Shown here: positions 54,515 through 64,000 of the stretch, piece by piece
Layout of the letters: each line of letters starts with the position of its first letter
Position numbering within the stretch: position 1 is the first letter of the stretch
Source: Siphonodentalium dalli
Lineage: Eukaryota; Mollusca; Scaphopoda; Gadilida; Siphonodentaliidae
Direction of reading: 5' to 3'
Assembly (NCBI GenBank): GCA_032622095.1
Contig: CP136068.1
Span: 185,707,960 to 185,771,959, forward strand
Length of the DNA: 64,000 bases
The notes under the pieces: generated by a model
The model's input: the letters and a program-made list of their open reading frames with translations, nothing else
Databases searched by the model: none
Told to the model about the DNA's origin: nothing
Position numbers and translations under genes: made by a program

Positions 54515-57500
54515 CCCCAATGCACGACGTCAGCCCATTTTTCGAAAATATGGAAGGGCAATATGGCAGCGTCCCTTCTCTATGGACGCCCACCGGATGG
54601 CACCGCACGAAAATGCAATGACTCCCGGGTGGCCGCCAAGGTTCAGCTACGTAACACAACAAGTGCAATTTTGACACGCCATACACGACTTCAGCCCAAT
54701 TTTCGAAAATTTGGAAGGGGGCTATATTGTCACGACCCTGTCCTATAGATGCCCACTGTGTGGCACCGGCCGAAATTGCAAGGATTCCCTTGTGGCCGCT
54801 ATGGTTCTGGCTACGCAGCCGATTTAGTAACAAAAAGTGCAATTTTGACACGCCATTCACGACTTTGGAAGGGGCTATATGGCCGGGTTCCTGCTCTATA
54901 GACGTCCGCCATGTGGCACCGCTCGAAAATACAAGGATTCCCTCGAGTGCCATGATGAATGCCACGCAGCCGATTTACCAATGAAACGTGCAATTTTAAG
55001 CTCCATGTACAACTTCAACCCAATTTTCGAAAATTTTGAAGGGGCTATATGGTCGCGTCCCTGTCCTATAGATGCCCACTGGGTGGCACCGCACGAAAAT
55101 GCAAGGACGTCAGTCCAATTTTCGAAATTTTCGAAGGGACTATATGGATGTATCCTGTCCAATAGATGGCCGCTGGATGGCAGCGCACGAAAATGCGAAG
55201 GATTCCCTTGTGAATGCCATGGTTCTGGCCACGACGCCGATTTAGCAACAAAAAAGTGCAATTTGAGCTCCATGCACGACTTCGGACCAATTTTCGAAAA
55301 TTTGGAAGGGGCTATAAGGCCGGTTACCTGCTCTATAGACTCCCACCGATTAGCACCGCACGGAAATTCAAAGATTCCCGGGTGGACCCCATGGTTCGGG
55401 CTACGCAGCCGATTTAGCTACAAAAAGTTTGCAATTTTGAGCTCCATGCACGACTTGAGCCCAATTTCTGAAAATTTGGAAGGGGCTATATGGCCGCATC
55501 CCTGCTCTATAGACGCCCGGCAGGTGGCACCGCACGAAAAGCAAGGATTCCCCTTTGGCCGCTATGGTTTTGGCTACGCAGCCGATTTAGTAACAAAAGT
55601 GTTATTTTGAGATCCATGCACGACTTCGGGCCAATATTTCGAAAATTTGGAAGGGCCGTGTACCTGCCGTGTAATATAGCCGTGTACCTGCTCTATAGAA
55701 AAGGATTCCTTGTGACTGCCATGGTTCTGGCCACGCAGCCGGTTTAGCAACGAAAAGTTCAACATTGAGCTCCATAAACGACTTCAGCCCAATTTTCGAA
55801 AAATTAGGATAGGCTAAACAGCCACGTCCCTGTTCTATACCGGGTGGCACCCCACGAAAATGTGGCCGCCATGGCTCTGGATACGCAACCTATTTATTAA
55901 AAAAATGTTATTCAGCCCTATTTTCTAAAACTTAAAAGGGGCTATATGGCCACTTCCCTGCTCTATGGACGCCTGTCGGGTGGCACCGTACGAAATTGCA
56001 AGGATTCCCGGATAGCCGCCGTGGTTCTGGCTACGAAGCCGATTTAGCAATAACTAGTGCTATTTTGACTCGCCATGCACGACTTCAGCCCTATTTTCTA
56101 AAACTTAAAAGGGGCTATATGGCAACGACCATGTCCTATGGACGCCTGTCGGGTGGCACCGTACGAAAATGCAAGGATTCCATTGTGACTGCTATGGTTC
56201 TGGCTACGAAGCCGATTTAGCAACAAAAGTGCTATTTTGACCCCCACCCCCCCCCCCCCCCCCCCCCCCCCCCGCCCCATGCACAACTTCAGCCCAATTT
56301 TCGAAAATACGGAAGGGGCTATATGGCCGCGTCCCTTCTCTATATGGGCGCCCGCAGGGTGTCACCGCACGAAAATGCAAGGATTCCCGGGTAGCCGCTA
56401 TGATTTTGGCTACGAAGCCGATTTAGCAACAAAAAGTGCTGTTTTGACTCGCCATGCACGACTTCAGCCCAATTTTCGAAATTTGGGAGGGGGCTATATG
56501 GCTGAGTCCCTCCTTTATAGACGCCCTCCGAGTGGCATTGCACGAAAATGCAAGGATTCCCGGGTGGCCGCCATGGTTCTGGCTACGCAGCCGATTCAGT
56601 AGCAAAAAGCGCTATCTTGACACCCCATTCACGACTTCAGCCAAATTTTCGAATATTTGGAAGGGGCTATATGGTCGCATTTCTGTCCTATAGATGCCCG
56701 CTGTGTGGCATGCACGAAAATGCAAGGACTCCCATGTGAATGTCATGGTTCTGGCCACGCAGCCGATTTAGCAACACAAAAGTGCAATTTAAAGTTTGAG
56801 CTCCATGCACGACTTCAGCCCAATTTTCGAAAATTTGGAAGGGGTTATATTGCCACTTCCCTGCTCTATGACCACCCAGGTGGCCGCCATGTGTTTTGGC
56901 TACGCAGCCGATATAGAACAAAAAGTGAAATTTTGAAAATTTGGAAGGGGCTATATGCCCGCGTCTCTGCTATATAAACGTCCACCGGGTGACACCGCAC
57001 GAAAATGCAAGGATTCTCGGGTTCTAGCTAAGCAACCGATTTCGTAACAAAAAGTGCTATTTTGACACCCAAAACACGATTTCAGCCCAATTTTCGAAAA
57101 TTTGGAAGGGACTATATGGTCGCACCCCTGTCCTATAAATGCCCGCTGTGTGGCATGCACGAAAATGCCAGGATTACCGCCATGGTTCTGGCTACGCAAC
57201 CTATTTAGTAACAAAACGTTATATTTTGACACCCCATGCACGACTTCAGCCCTATTTTCAAAAATTTAGAAGGGGTTATATTGCCACTTCCCTGCTCTAT
57301 GGCCACCTTGGTGGCCGCCATGTGTTTTGGCTACGCAGCCGATATAGAACAAAAAGTGCAATTTTGAAAAGTTGGAAGGGGCTATATGGCCGCATCCCTG
57401 CTCTATGGATGCCCGGCAGATGACACCGCACGAAAATGCAAGGATTCTGGCTACAGCCGATTTAGTAACAAAAAGTGCTAGTTTGACCCCATATGCACGA

Positions 57501-57960
57501 CTTCAGCCCGATTTTCGAAAATTTGGAAGGGGCTATATGGCCGCGTCCCTTCTCTATGGACGCCCGCCGGGTGGTACCGCACGAAAATGTAAGGATTCCC
57601 GGGTGACCGCCATGATTCTGGCTACGCAGCCGATTTAGTAACAGAAAGTTATAGTTTGACCCCCCCCCCCCCCTCCCCCATGCACGACCATCCCAATTTT
57701 CTAAATTTTGAATGGGCTATATGGCCGCAATCCTATCCTATATATGCCCGCTGTGGCACCGAAAATGCAAGGTGGCTGCCATGGTTCTGGCCATGCAGTC
57801 GTTTTGGCAACAAAAAGTGCTATTTTGAGCTCCATGCATTTCGAAAATTTGGAAGGGGCTGTATGGCCGAGTCCCTGCCCTATAGACGCCCACCGGGTGA
57901 CACCGCACGAAAATGCAAGGATTCCTGGGTGGCCGCCATGTTTCTGGTCAGATAAATGAT
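54515..57960. repeat. second satellite, ~165-175-bp unit, about 20 diverged copies
   Basis: Each unit runs GCACGACTTCAGCCCAATTT, TCGAAAATTTGGAAGGGGC, TATATGGCCGC, CTGCTCTATAGACGCCC, GGCACCGCACGAAAATGCAA, GGCTACGCAGCCGATTTAG and AAAAAGTGCAATTTTGA. Units vary by 5-20 percent and several are truncated. The frames of up to 243 codons across it change phase between units and are not genes. Its G+C is above that of neighbouring sequence. Confidence 0.95.
56241..56276. repeat. poly-C tract within the satellite
   Basis: An almost pure C run of about 36 bases expanded at the GACCCCC junction between two satellite units. A similar 14-C run is at 57660-57673. Confidence 0.95.
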
Positions 57961-58167
57961 AAATGAAATATCATCTGAGAATAGGGAACTGGGAATTGGG
58001 AACTATAGAAACGGAATTCATGGAGCTTTAAAACGCAATAAATAGAGAGTAATAAATTGGTTCCGATAAGTACGCGTCGGTAAGAAACGAGTGCACTAAC
58101 AACGAGAGGTGAGAGACCTCAGTTTCTTACATGTACCTCAACGTCTCTCGCATCGTGCGATTTATTT
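57961..58167. other. short non-coding spacer
   Basis: A small hairpin lies around 58080-58135 (AAGAAACGAGTG, GAGAGGTGAGAGACCTC). No gene is seen. Confidence 0.4.
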
Positions 58168-59290
58168 AACCCTTTACCCAACAGAAGGGCCCTGTGCCAA
58201 TGCATTCTCTTATATATGCGAGTCGACCATAGGTCGCCTCGCATATATAAGAGAATGCATTGGCTTAACAGATATTAAAAATGATAAAATTGTCAAAGAA
58301 TGTAGAAAAATATTATAAAAATTGTTTAAAAATGTAAGAATTTTATTTTAAATTGTTAAAGAATGTAAGAAAAAATGGTAAAAGTGTTTTAGGCCAATGC
58401 ATTCTCTTATATATGCGAGGCGACCTATGGTCGACTCGCATATATAAGAGAATGCATTGGCACAGTGCATAACTGTAACCATCACAATGTGGTCAATGAA
58501 CCGGTTCCATAGTTGTATGGTGTTATTGAGACAAACCGAAGATATTTTAAGCTGTTGAAGCTCTATTTGGGCGTTTTTGGCTGTTTTGCTGGGTAAAGGG
58601 TTAATAAAGTCACGAGGGGTGACATAATTCACTAGTGACATTACCATTTTTAATTAACGGCATTTTCAATGGAAATCGCGCATATATATAGGAGTGTAAT
58701 AAAACATAATCCGTCCATTGTGTAAACAAATATTGCAGAAAATAAACGATCCAAATCAAAGTATTTACAAATATGTGCTTCCCAGTGTAACAGGAGATAA
58801 TTTTACTGAAATTAGCCATCATTGATAGTAACGTTGTGGAAGCACTTCGCTTGTTGGCGAAGCTTGTCAATTTCGCTAACAGGGGAAACCTGTTAACCCA
58901 TTACCCAACAAACCGGCCAAAACCGGCCAAATAAAGCTTCAACAGCCTAAAATATCTTCGGTCTGTCTCAATAGAACCATACAAATATGGATATCATTGG
59001 AATCGGCTCCTTGACCACATTGTGATAGTTACAGTTATGCCCTGTGCCAATGCATTCTCTTATATATGCGAGTCGACCATAGGTCGCCTCGCATATATAA
59101 GAGAATGCATTGGCCTAAAAAAAAAATCTTTTTTTAACACTTTTTACCATTTTTTCTTACATTCTTTAACAATTTTATAATTTTTAATGAGTTAAGCCAA
59201 TGCATTCTCTTATATATGCGAGGCGACCTATACTCGCATATATAAGAGAATGCATTGGCACAGGGCCCTTCTGTTGGGTAAAGGGTTAAA
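58168..59290. mobile_element. composite inverted-repeat element holding four 70-bp palindromes
   Basis: The ends are TTAACCCTTTACCCAACAGAAGGGCCCTGTGCC (from 58168, in two halves) and its complement (to 59287). Inside are palindromes at 58196-58263, 58393-58461, 59045-59114 and 59194-59259. The two inner flanks (58462-58610 and 58880-59040) are inverted copies sharing CAATGTGGTCAA and GAAGATATTTTA phrases. It looks like two MITE copies in head-to-head arrangement around a 58611-58880 centre. Confidence 0.75.
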
Positions 59291-59382
59291 ATGTACCATC
59301 GCGCTAAGAAGATATGATACGTTGGTCTTGAAATCCGCTCTCCTTCCTTTGAAATGTTAACAATGTTATTGCAAAGGCGACA

Positions 59383-59482
59383 NNNNNNNNNNNNNNNNNN
59401 NNNNNNNNNNNNNNNNNNNNNNNNNNNNNNNNNNNNNNNNNNNNNNNNNNNNNNNNNNNNNNNNNNNNNNNNNNNNNNNNNN
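59383..59482. other. assembly gap (100 N)
   Basis: Exactly 100 N, the conventional length for a scaffold gap of unknown size. Confidence 0.99.
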
Positions 59483-59609
59483 AATTCTTTACGCAGGCAA
59501 ACAATGCATAGTTACGTTAAACATCATCGCATGCCTTATACATGTAGCAGCCGATGTTAGTTTCGCGTCCCCAATTGTTGATTTTAGAATGTTTTGGATC
59601 ATGTAATAA

Positions 59610-59743
59610 ATAGAATCTACAACTTGTCCCCAGTTTATAGCGGAATTTACAAAACTCGTCCAGTAAATTAGGTCCAGACCTACATGTAATTTACTCAACT
59701 TGTTTTGTAAATTCCGCTATAAACTGGGGATGAGTTGTAGATT
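59610..59743. repeat. foldback palindrome of ~132 bp
   Basis: Arms GAATCTACAACTTGTCCCCA and onward through CGGAATTTACAAAAC, and their complement, lie around a centre near 59675. Confidence 0.85.
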
Positions 59744-59750
59744 CTTTATA

Positions 59751-60184
59751 TGTGACCCGCCATATCAAATCCAGTCGTAAGTCGGGATTTTTTTTACCCT
59801 GTGCCAATGCATTCTCTTATATATGCGAGTCGACCATAGGTCGCCTCGCATATATAAGAGAATGCATTGGCCTAACAATTTTTTCATTTTTTTAAATAAA
59901 TGTTTCTTAAAATTTTTAGGACATAAAATAAAAAACATCCATTACCCTGCAGGGAGCCCCACACATATATAGAAGCATATAGAAGAGTGTGGTCTGCTCA
60001 TGTTTGTCTGGGGCTCTGCATGGGTGAAATTATTAAATTGTTAAAGAATACAAGAAAAAATTATTAAAATTGTAAAAAATTGTTCGGCCAATGCATTCTC
60101 TTATATATGCAAGGCGACCTATGGTCGACTTGCATATATAAGAGAATGCATTGGCACAGGGTAAAAAAATCCGGGCGGGTCACA
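59751..60184. mobile_element. TA-flanked MITE with subterminal 70-bp palindromes, copy A (434 bp)
   Basis: Termini TGTGACCCGCC and GGCGGGTCACA, each next to TA, suggest the TA target duplication of Tc1/mariner-type elements. A near-perfect palindrome built on CCAATGCATTCTCTTATATA sits just inside each end (59803-59870 and 60087-60155). The middle holds a hairpin around CCCTGCAGGGAGCCCC. No transposase is present. Confidence 0.88.
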
Positions 60185-60300
60185 TATAGCAGATTGGAAA
60201 TGGAAATCCACAACATAACTTAAGAATCCCAACAAAAGAGAAGTAACTCTAAATCTGAGGTGGAGGGAAGTCTTTTTGTGATGGATCAAAGTTTCAAACA
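60185..60300. other. short spacer
   Basis: It ends in the target duplication TTCAAACA of the next element. No gene is seen. Confidence 0.5.
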
Positions 60301-60830
60301 CGAGGCTCAAAATAATTTTTGTTTTACTGTCTGTCAAAATGACAGGCACCAAATGATTGGTGTTTGTCATTTCAAAATGGTGCCTGTCAAGTTTTCAGAT
60401 ATACTGTATGAGACAGTATTTAAATTGCCAATCAACTTATTATTCATCAATGATGTGCACATTTTAGTGAGCGTCCAATTGCCACCTGGGAAAAAGCCAT
60501 GTTATTTTTGTTTCAAAAATTCAAAAACATTATGTCAATTAATAAATACACATGCAATTCACAAACAAAAATTCAAAAACATTAATTCAATTAATAAATA
60601 CACATGCAATTCACAAACGATGTAATTATATTCACTGAAATGATCTGAAATTAAAAAAGAACTATTTTTTACTTTCATTGTCATATTTGGCCAGTAGTGG
60701 CTCCTTGGACAGATACAGATTGTTTAAAAATTTGCATTGGACAAAATATCTGACAGATACAGAAGTGCACCGGACATAAGCTATTTTTCGTCGGACAATG
60801 ACTGTGACTGGCCACTTATTTTGAGCCTTG
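60301..60830. mobile_element. hAT-like MITE, copy 3 (530 bp, inverted)
   Basis: It has the same termini as the other two copies, in opposite orientation, with a perfect 8-bp duplication TTCAAACA (60293-60300 and 60831-60838). An internal ~58-bp tandem duplication at 60515-60617 (CAATTAATAAATACACATGC) explains its extra length. Confidence 0.93.
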
Positions 60831-60915
60831 TTCAAACATCACATTTCATATCTATTAAATAGCATTAATTTAAGTATTCAGATTATTTGAAATAATCTAT
60901 ACCACGATCAATACA

Positions 60916-61147
60916 TATCTGTAAAGATCGTAAACAAATCAACATCATATAATGATCGCATGTGGCATGTGTATCTGTAAAGATCGTAAACAAATCAACA
61001 TCATATAATGATCGCATGTGGCATGTGTATCTGTAAAGATCGTAAACAAATCAACATCATATAATGATCGCATGTGGCATGTGTATCTGTAAAGATCGTA
61101 AACAAATCAACATCATATAATGATCGCATGTGGCATGTGTATCTGTA
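60916..61147. repeat. minisatellite, ~56-bp unit, four copies
   Basis: ATCTGTAAAGATCGTAAACA followed by ATCATATAATGATCGCATG is repeated almost identically at about 60919, 60972, 61028 and 61084, ending in a partial unit. Confidence 0.93.
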
Positions 61148-61207
61148 ATTTTGATGGTATTTGATGAAAATAATAAATATTGTTTACACTAAATTTATAG
61201 GAAATTA

Positions 61208-61582
61208 CCATGCTGGACAAAACAAGTGTCCATTGGCACTGCGGTGTATTTGCCGTTTGGCAGCGGTGTCAGAGTTTTTAACTACAGTTGGGCACCGTGG
61301 CTGAACGACAAGTACACCGCAGCCGAACAGCAAGTACACTGCGGCCGAAAGGCAAGTACACCGCGGCCGAACGGCATGTACACCGTGGTTAGATTTCTGG
61401 TTTGTATCGTCTTTTTCCAGTTTAATGGACGTACAACGCGGCAACTTCACCATGGTCGAACGGAAAGTACACCGCGGCCCAACTGTAGTTAGCCGGTTGA
61501 GCTGCGGTGTAGTTGCATTTCAGCTGCGGTGGCAACGCTAACTCCACCGCGGTTAAGTGGATACTTGTTTTGTCCAGCAGGG
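61208..61582. mobile_element. 375-bp TA-flanked MITE, copy 1
   Basis: Termini are CCATGCTGGACAAAACAAGTG and TTGTTTTGTCCAGCAGGG, bordered by TA on both sides. The interior is GC-rich, with repeated CGGCCGAACGGCAAGTACAC. There is no ORF of note. Copy 2 at 62213-62587 is the same length. Confidence 0.88.
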
Positions 61583-62212
61583 TAGTTATTATAAATAGGC
61601 TGGTTTCAGATTATTAGCTCATTGTCAAATTTGAGTCATTGCCATGGGTTGGAATTTGTTGTCCGTGTGTCTGTGTCTGTCAACAATTTCCGTTAGCACA
61701 CCCTACAGGTCACATCTCTCATCCGATCGTCACCAAACGTCATATGGATCTTCGGTGTCGGAGCCATCAATTTTGTTCAAAATTCTTTAAAAACATGGCC
61801 GTCAGCAGCCATTGTTGATGTCAAATTGGAATCCATCGGTATATCATGTAGCCCACATTAATTTTACTCCTTGCATGACTAAATCCCACATCCCTCATCC
61901 GATCATCACCAAACTTTATATGGATCTTTTGTTTGACCACTAGACGGGATCCAATGTTTCCGAATTTCATTGAAAAACATCAAATTCACTCTTTGTATGA
62001 CTAAGTTAGACTAACTCATTTGACACACCAAACAGGCCACCTTATCGTCACTCAAAACCGGAAAACTGTAACATCGGATTTTCGGCTGCTGGACTGTTGT
62101 CAAATGAAAGTGCTATAATCACAAGGATATGCTGATTGCGTTGATATTTTCCGACACCTCTTTCATTGGCTACCATCTTGGATTTTACATTTGAATTCAT
62201 CGGCACACCCTA
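61583..62212. repeat. dispersed 'GGCTCCCATCTAGA' family, block 8
   Basis: The phrases CACACCCTACAGGTCACATC, TCTCATCCGATCGTCACCAA and AAAACATGGCC are in inverse orientation. No gene is seen. Confidence 0.65.
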
Positions 62213-62587
62213 CCCCGCTGGACAAAACAAGTGTCCATTGGCACCTCAGTGTATTTGCCGTTCGGCTGCGGTGTCAGAGTTTGTAACTGCAGTTGAGCAC
62301 CGCGGCCGAACGGCAAGTACACTGCGGCCAAACGGCAAGTTCACTGCGGCCGAAAGGCAACTACCCTCGCAGTCGAATGGCATGTACACCGTGGTTAGAT
62401 TTCTGGTTTGTATTGTCTTTTTTCAGTTTGATGAAAGTACACCGTAGCAACTACACCATGCCGAATGGCAATTTCACCGCGGCCCAACTGTAGTTAGCCG
62501 GTGGAGCCGCGGTGTAGTTGCATTTTGGCTGCGGTGGCAACGCTAACCGCACCGCAGTTAAGTGGACACTTGTTTTGTCCAGCAGGG
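62213..62587. mobile_element. 375-bp TA-flanked MITE, copy 2
   Basis: Termini CCCCGCTGGACAAAACAAGTG and CTTGTTTTGTCCAGCAGGG are bordered by TA. By eye it is roughly 88 percent identical to copy 1 and in the same orientation. Confidence 0.88.
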
Positions 62588-62657
62588 TAGATAGGCTATA
62601 CAGCCCACATTTATCAAAGAAATGTTTTGAGAGTTTACATGCTTGTGCAGGATCATA

Positions 62658-63116
62658 TGTGACCCGCCATATCAAATCCAGTCGGAAGTTGGGAGTTTTT
62701 TACCCTGTGCCAATGCATTCTCTTATATATGCGAGTCGACCATAGGTCGCCTCGCATATATAAGAGAATGCATTGGCCTAACAATTTTTTACAATTTTAA
62801 TAATTTGTTCTTGTATTCTTTAACAATTTTATAATTTCACCCATACAGAGCCCCAGACAAACATGAGCAGACGACACTCTTCTATATGCTTCTATATATG
62901 TATGGGGCTCCCTGCAGGGTAATGGATGTTTTTTTATTTTATGTCCTAAATATTGTAAGAAACATTTATTTAAAAAACATGATAAAAAATTGTTTGGCCA
63001 ATGCATTCTCTTATATATGCGAGACGACCTATTGTCGACTTGCATATATAAGAGAATGCATTGGCACATGGTAAAAAAATCCTGACTTCCGACTGGATTT
63101 GATATGGCGGGTCACA
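62658..63116. mobile_element. TA-flanked MITE with subterminal palindromes, copy B (459 bp)
   Basis: Terminal inverted repeats are longer here (TGTGACCCGCCATATCAAAT and onward through CCAGTCGGAAGT, about 45 bp) and flanked by TA. Palindromes lie at 62707-62778 and 62997-63064; the second has accumulated changes. Confidence 0.9.
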
Positions 63117-63929
63117 TATACATGTATACCGGTCGATGGGAACTATCAAATTTGAATGATTTTCAATGGAAATCATCACCGCTGACAGCCATCTTGTATT
63201 TTACTTTTTACATGACTAAATTCTTCATCCTATAACCATCATTTCCTATCCGATTGATCCCAAACTTCATATGGCTTTCCAGTTTGACCGTTTGACAGTT
63301 GATTTAATATAAAAAACAGTTGATTTAATAATAACAGTTGATTTAATATCAATAATATCAGTAGAGCGTTATATCCATCGCCTGGACCGACTCGATGGAT
63401 AACACTGACCGACTCGATGGATAACACAATAGTATCACTTTTTCGGAGATTACTTCCGATTTATAGCGGCGAATCACATTAAGTTTCAAAGCGTATCAAT
63501 AACAGCTGGAATATTTTTTAATTAATGATTTTTACGGTAAAACTTTTATTTAATTGTTATAATGTTAACTCATTTGTTTTAATATATTCTTATCATTAAA
63601 TTAGGTATATATTAATTTTCTCGCATCATTTCAGAATAAAACAATGGGGACTATTTCTTATGGCGGATATGCTCGATATTTGTCATTCAGTGGTGAGCAA
63701 ATCAATTGATAGAATGTAAACAAAATGCAAATGTCGAAGCTTTCTAACAATTTGAAGTGAACTGTATGACAAAACTAGCAGTTTTGGGGAGGTTTATAAC
63801 GTAGCGCATATAATAAAAAGAACACCTACGTGTTTTGGTTGAATACCCGGATTTTCTCATTTGTGGGTACAATGAAATACAGAATTTCATTTGAAATTCG
63901 TGAGCCGCTGGGGTAGATTCGATTTTTCT
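63117..63929. other. non-coding tail of the window
   Basis: 63125-63270 is dispersed-family block 9. 63293-63362 has three copies of ACAGTTGATTTAATA. 63383-63427 has a short duplication GACCGACTCGATGGATAACAC. No gene is seen. Confidence 0.5.
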
Positions 63930-63955
63930 GGGGGGGGGGGGCAATATACGACCAT

Positions 63956-63996
<41 letters not shown>
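63930..63996. repeat. poly-G / poly-C hairpin at the window end
   Basis: Twelve G at 63930-63941, then GCAATA, a short loop, and 39 C at 63958-63996, bounded by TTCTG and CAGAA. The two runs can pair, and the C run could form an i-motif (G-quadruplex on the other strand). Confidence 0.9.
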
Positions 63997-64000
63997 AGAA

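Noticed and set aside
54879-55610. 243-codon open frame in the 54.5-58 kb region
   Set aside because: It crosses satellite units and the peptide per unit changes phase between units; other frames on both strands are equally open.
61226-61492. 88-codon plus frame in the GC-rich MITE
   Set aside because: The frame is repeated only because the MITE is GC-rich and internally repetitive; copy 2 breaks it.

Overview
The window is eukaryotic and almost certainly molluscan. The clearest taxonomic marker is a terminal exon of an insulin-related peptide at about 26.1-26.5 kb whose A chain carries the extra-cysteine GIVCECC pattern of mollusc insulins. Intron-containing host genes, MITE-type elements with target duplications, long satellites and a 100-N scaffold gap also point to an animal nuclear contig. 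Host coding sequence is sparse: the insulin exon (+) and two exons of an OVCA2-like FSH1-family serine hydrolase (-, 36.6 kb and 31.7-30.6 kb). Nearly everything else is repeat.

Region 1-1.57 kb is a diverged satellite. Region 1.57-22.23 kb is a Polinton/Maverick-type element bounded by long inverted arms. Its core (5.5-17.2 kb, minus strand) reads, in transcriptional order: protein-primed family B DNA polymerase, small F-box-like ORF, unknown protein, packaging ATPase, a repeat-bearing small protein, a basic GGFLP protein, an integrase-associated protein, an integrase with a C-terminal chromodomain, a membrane protein, minor capsid (penton) protein, a small virion protein, major capsid protein, a Cys/His protein and an adenovirus-type protease. 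Several of these are broken by in-frame stops (at least 11 in the element) and by one-base shifts, mostly in A/T homopolymers. The copy is therefore a decaying endogenous one, although some shifts could be assembly errors.

The most interesting observation is in the accessory genes at the two ends of the element (4.7 kb -, 18.0 kb -, 18.6 kb +, 19.4 kb -). Each has the same promoter module upstream. Each is followed 2-19 nt after its stop by a stem-loop of the replication-dependent histone mRNA type (GGCCCTTTTCAGGGCC). In three of the four this is followed, after exactly 17 nt, by a conserved element GATAYGCTCTG in the position of the histone downstream element. This looks like a mobile-element gene set that uses the host's S-phase histone 3'-end pathway. 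Two divergent gene pairs share nearly perfectly palindromic bidirectional promoters, and both inner terminal repeats hold arrays of a 30-bp perfect palindrome.

Region 22.2-46 kb is a mosaic of dispersed repeats, foldback elements, hAT-like MITEs with 8-bp duplications and minisatellites around the two host genes. In the OVCA2-like gene a 57-bp tandem array has multiplied the terminal exon's 3' splice site. A 33-bp array downstream is read in frame as a tail of about 27 eleven-residue repeats. Region 46.4-53.8 kb is a 58-bp satellite (about 126 units) with higher-order structure, 54.5-57.96 kb is a second satellite of about 170 bp, and 58-64 kb is packed with palindrome-bearing TA-flanked MITEs, an assembly gap and a terminal poly-C tract.
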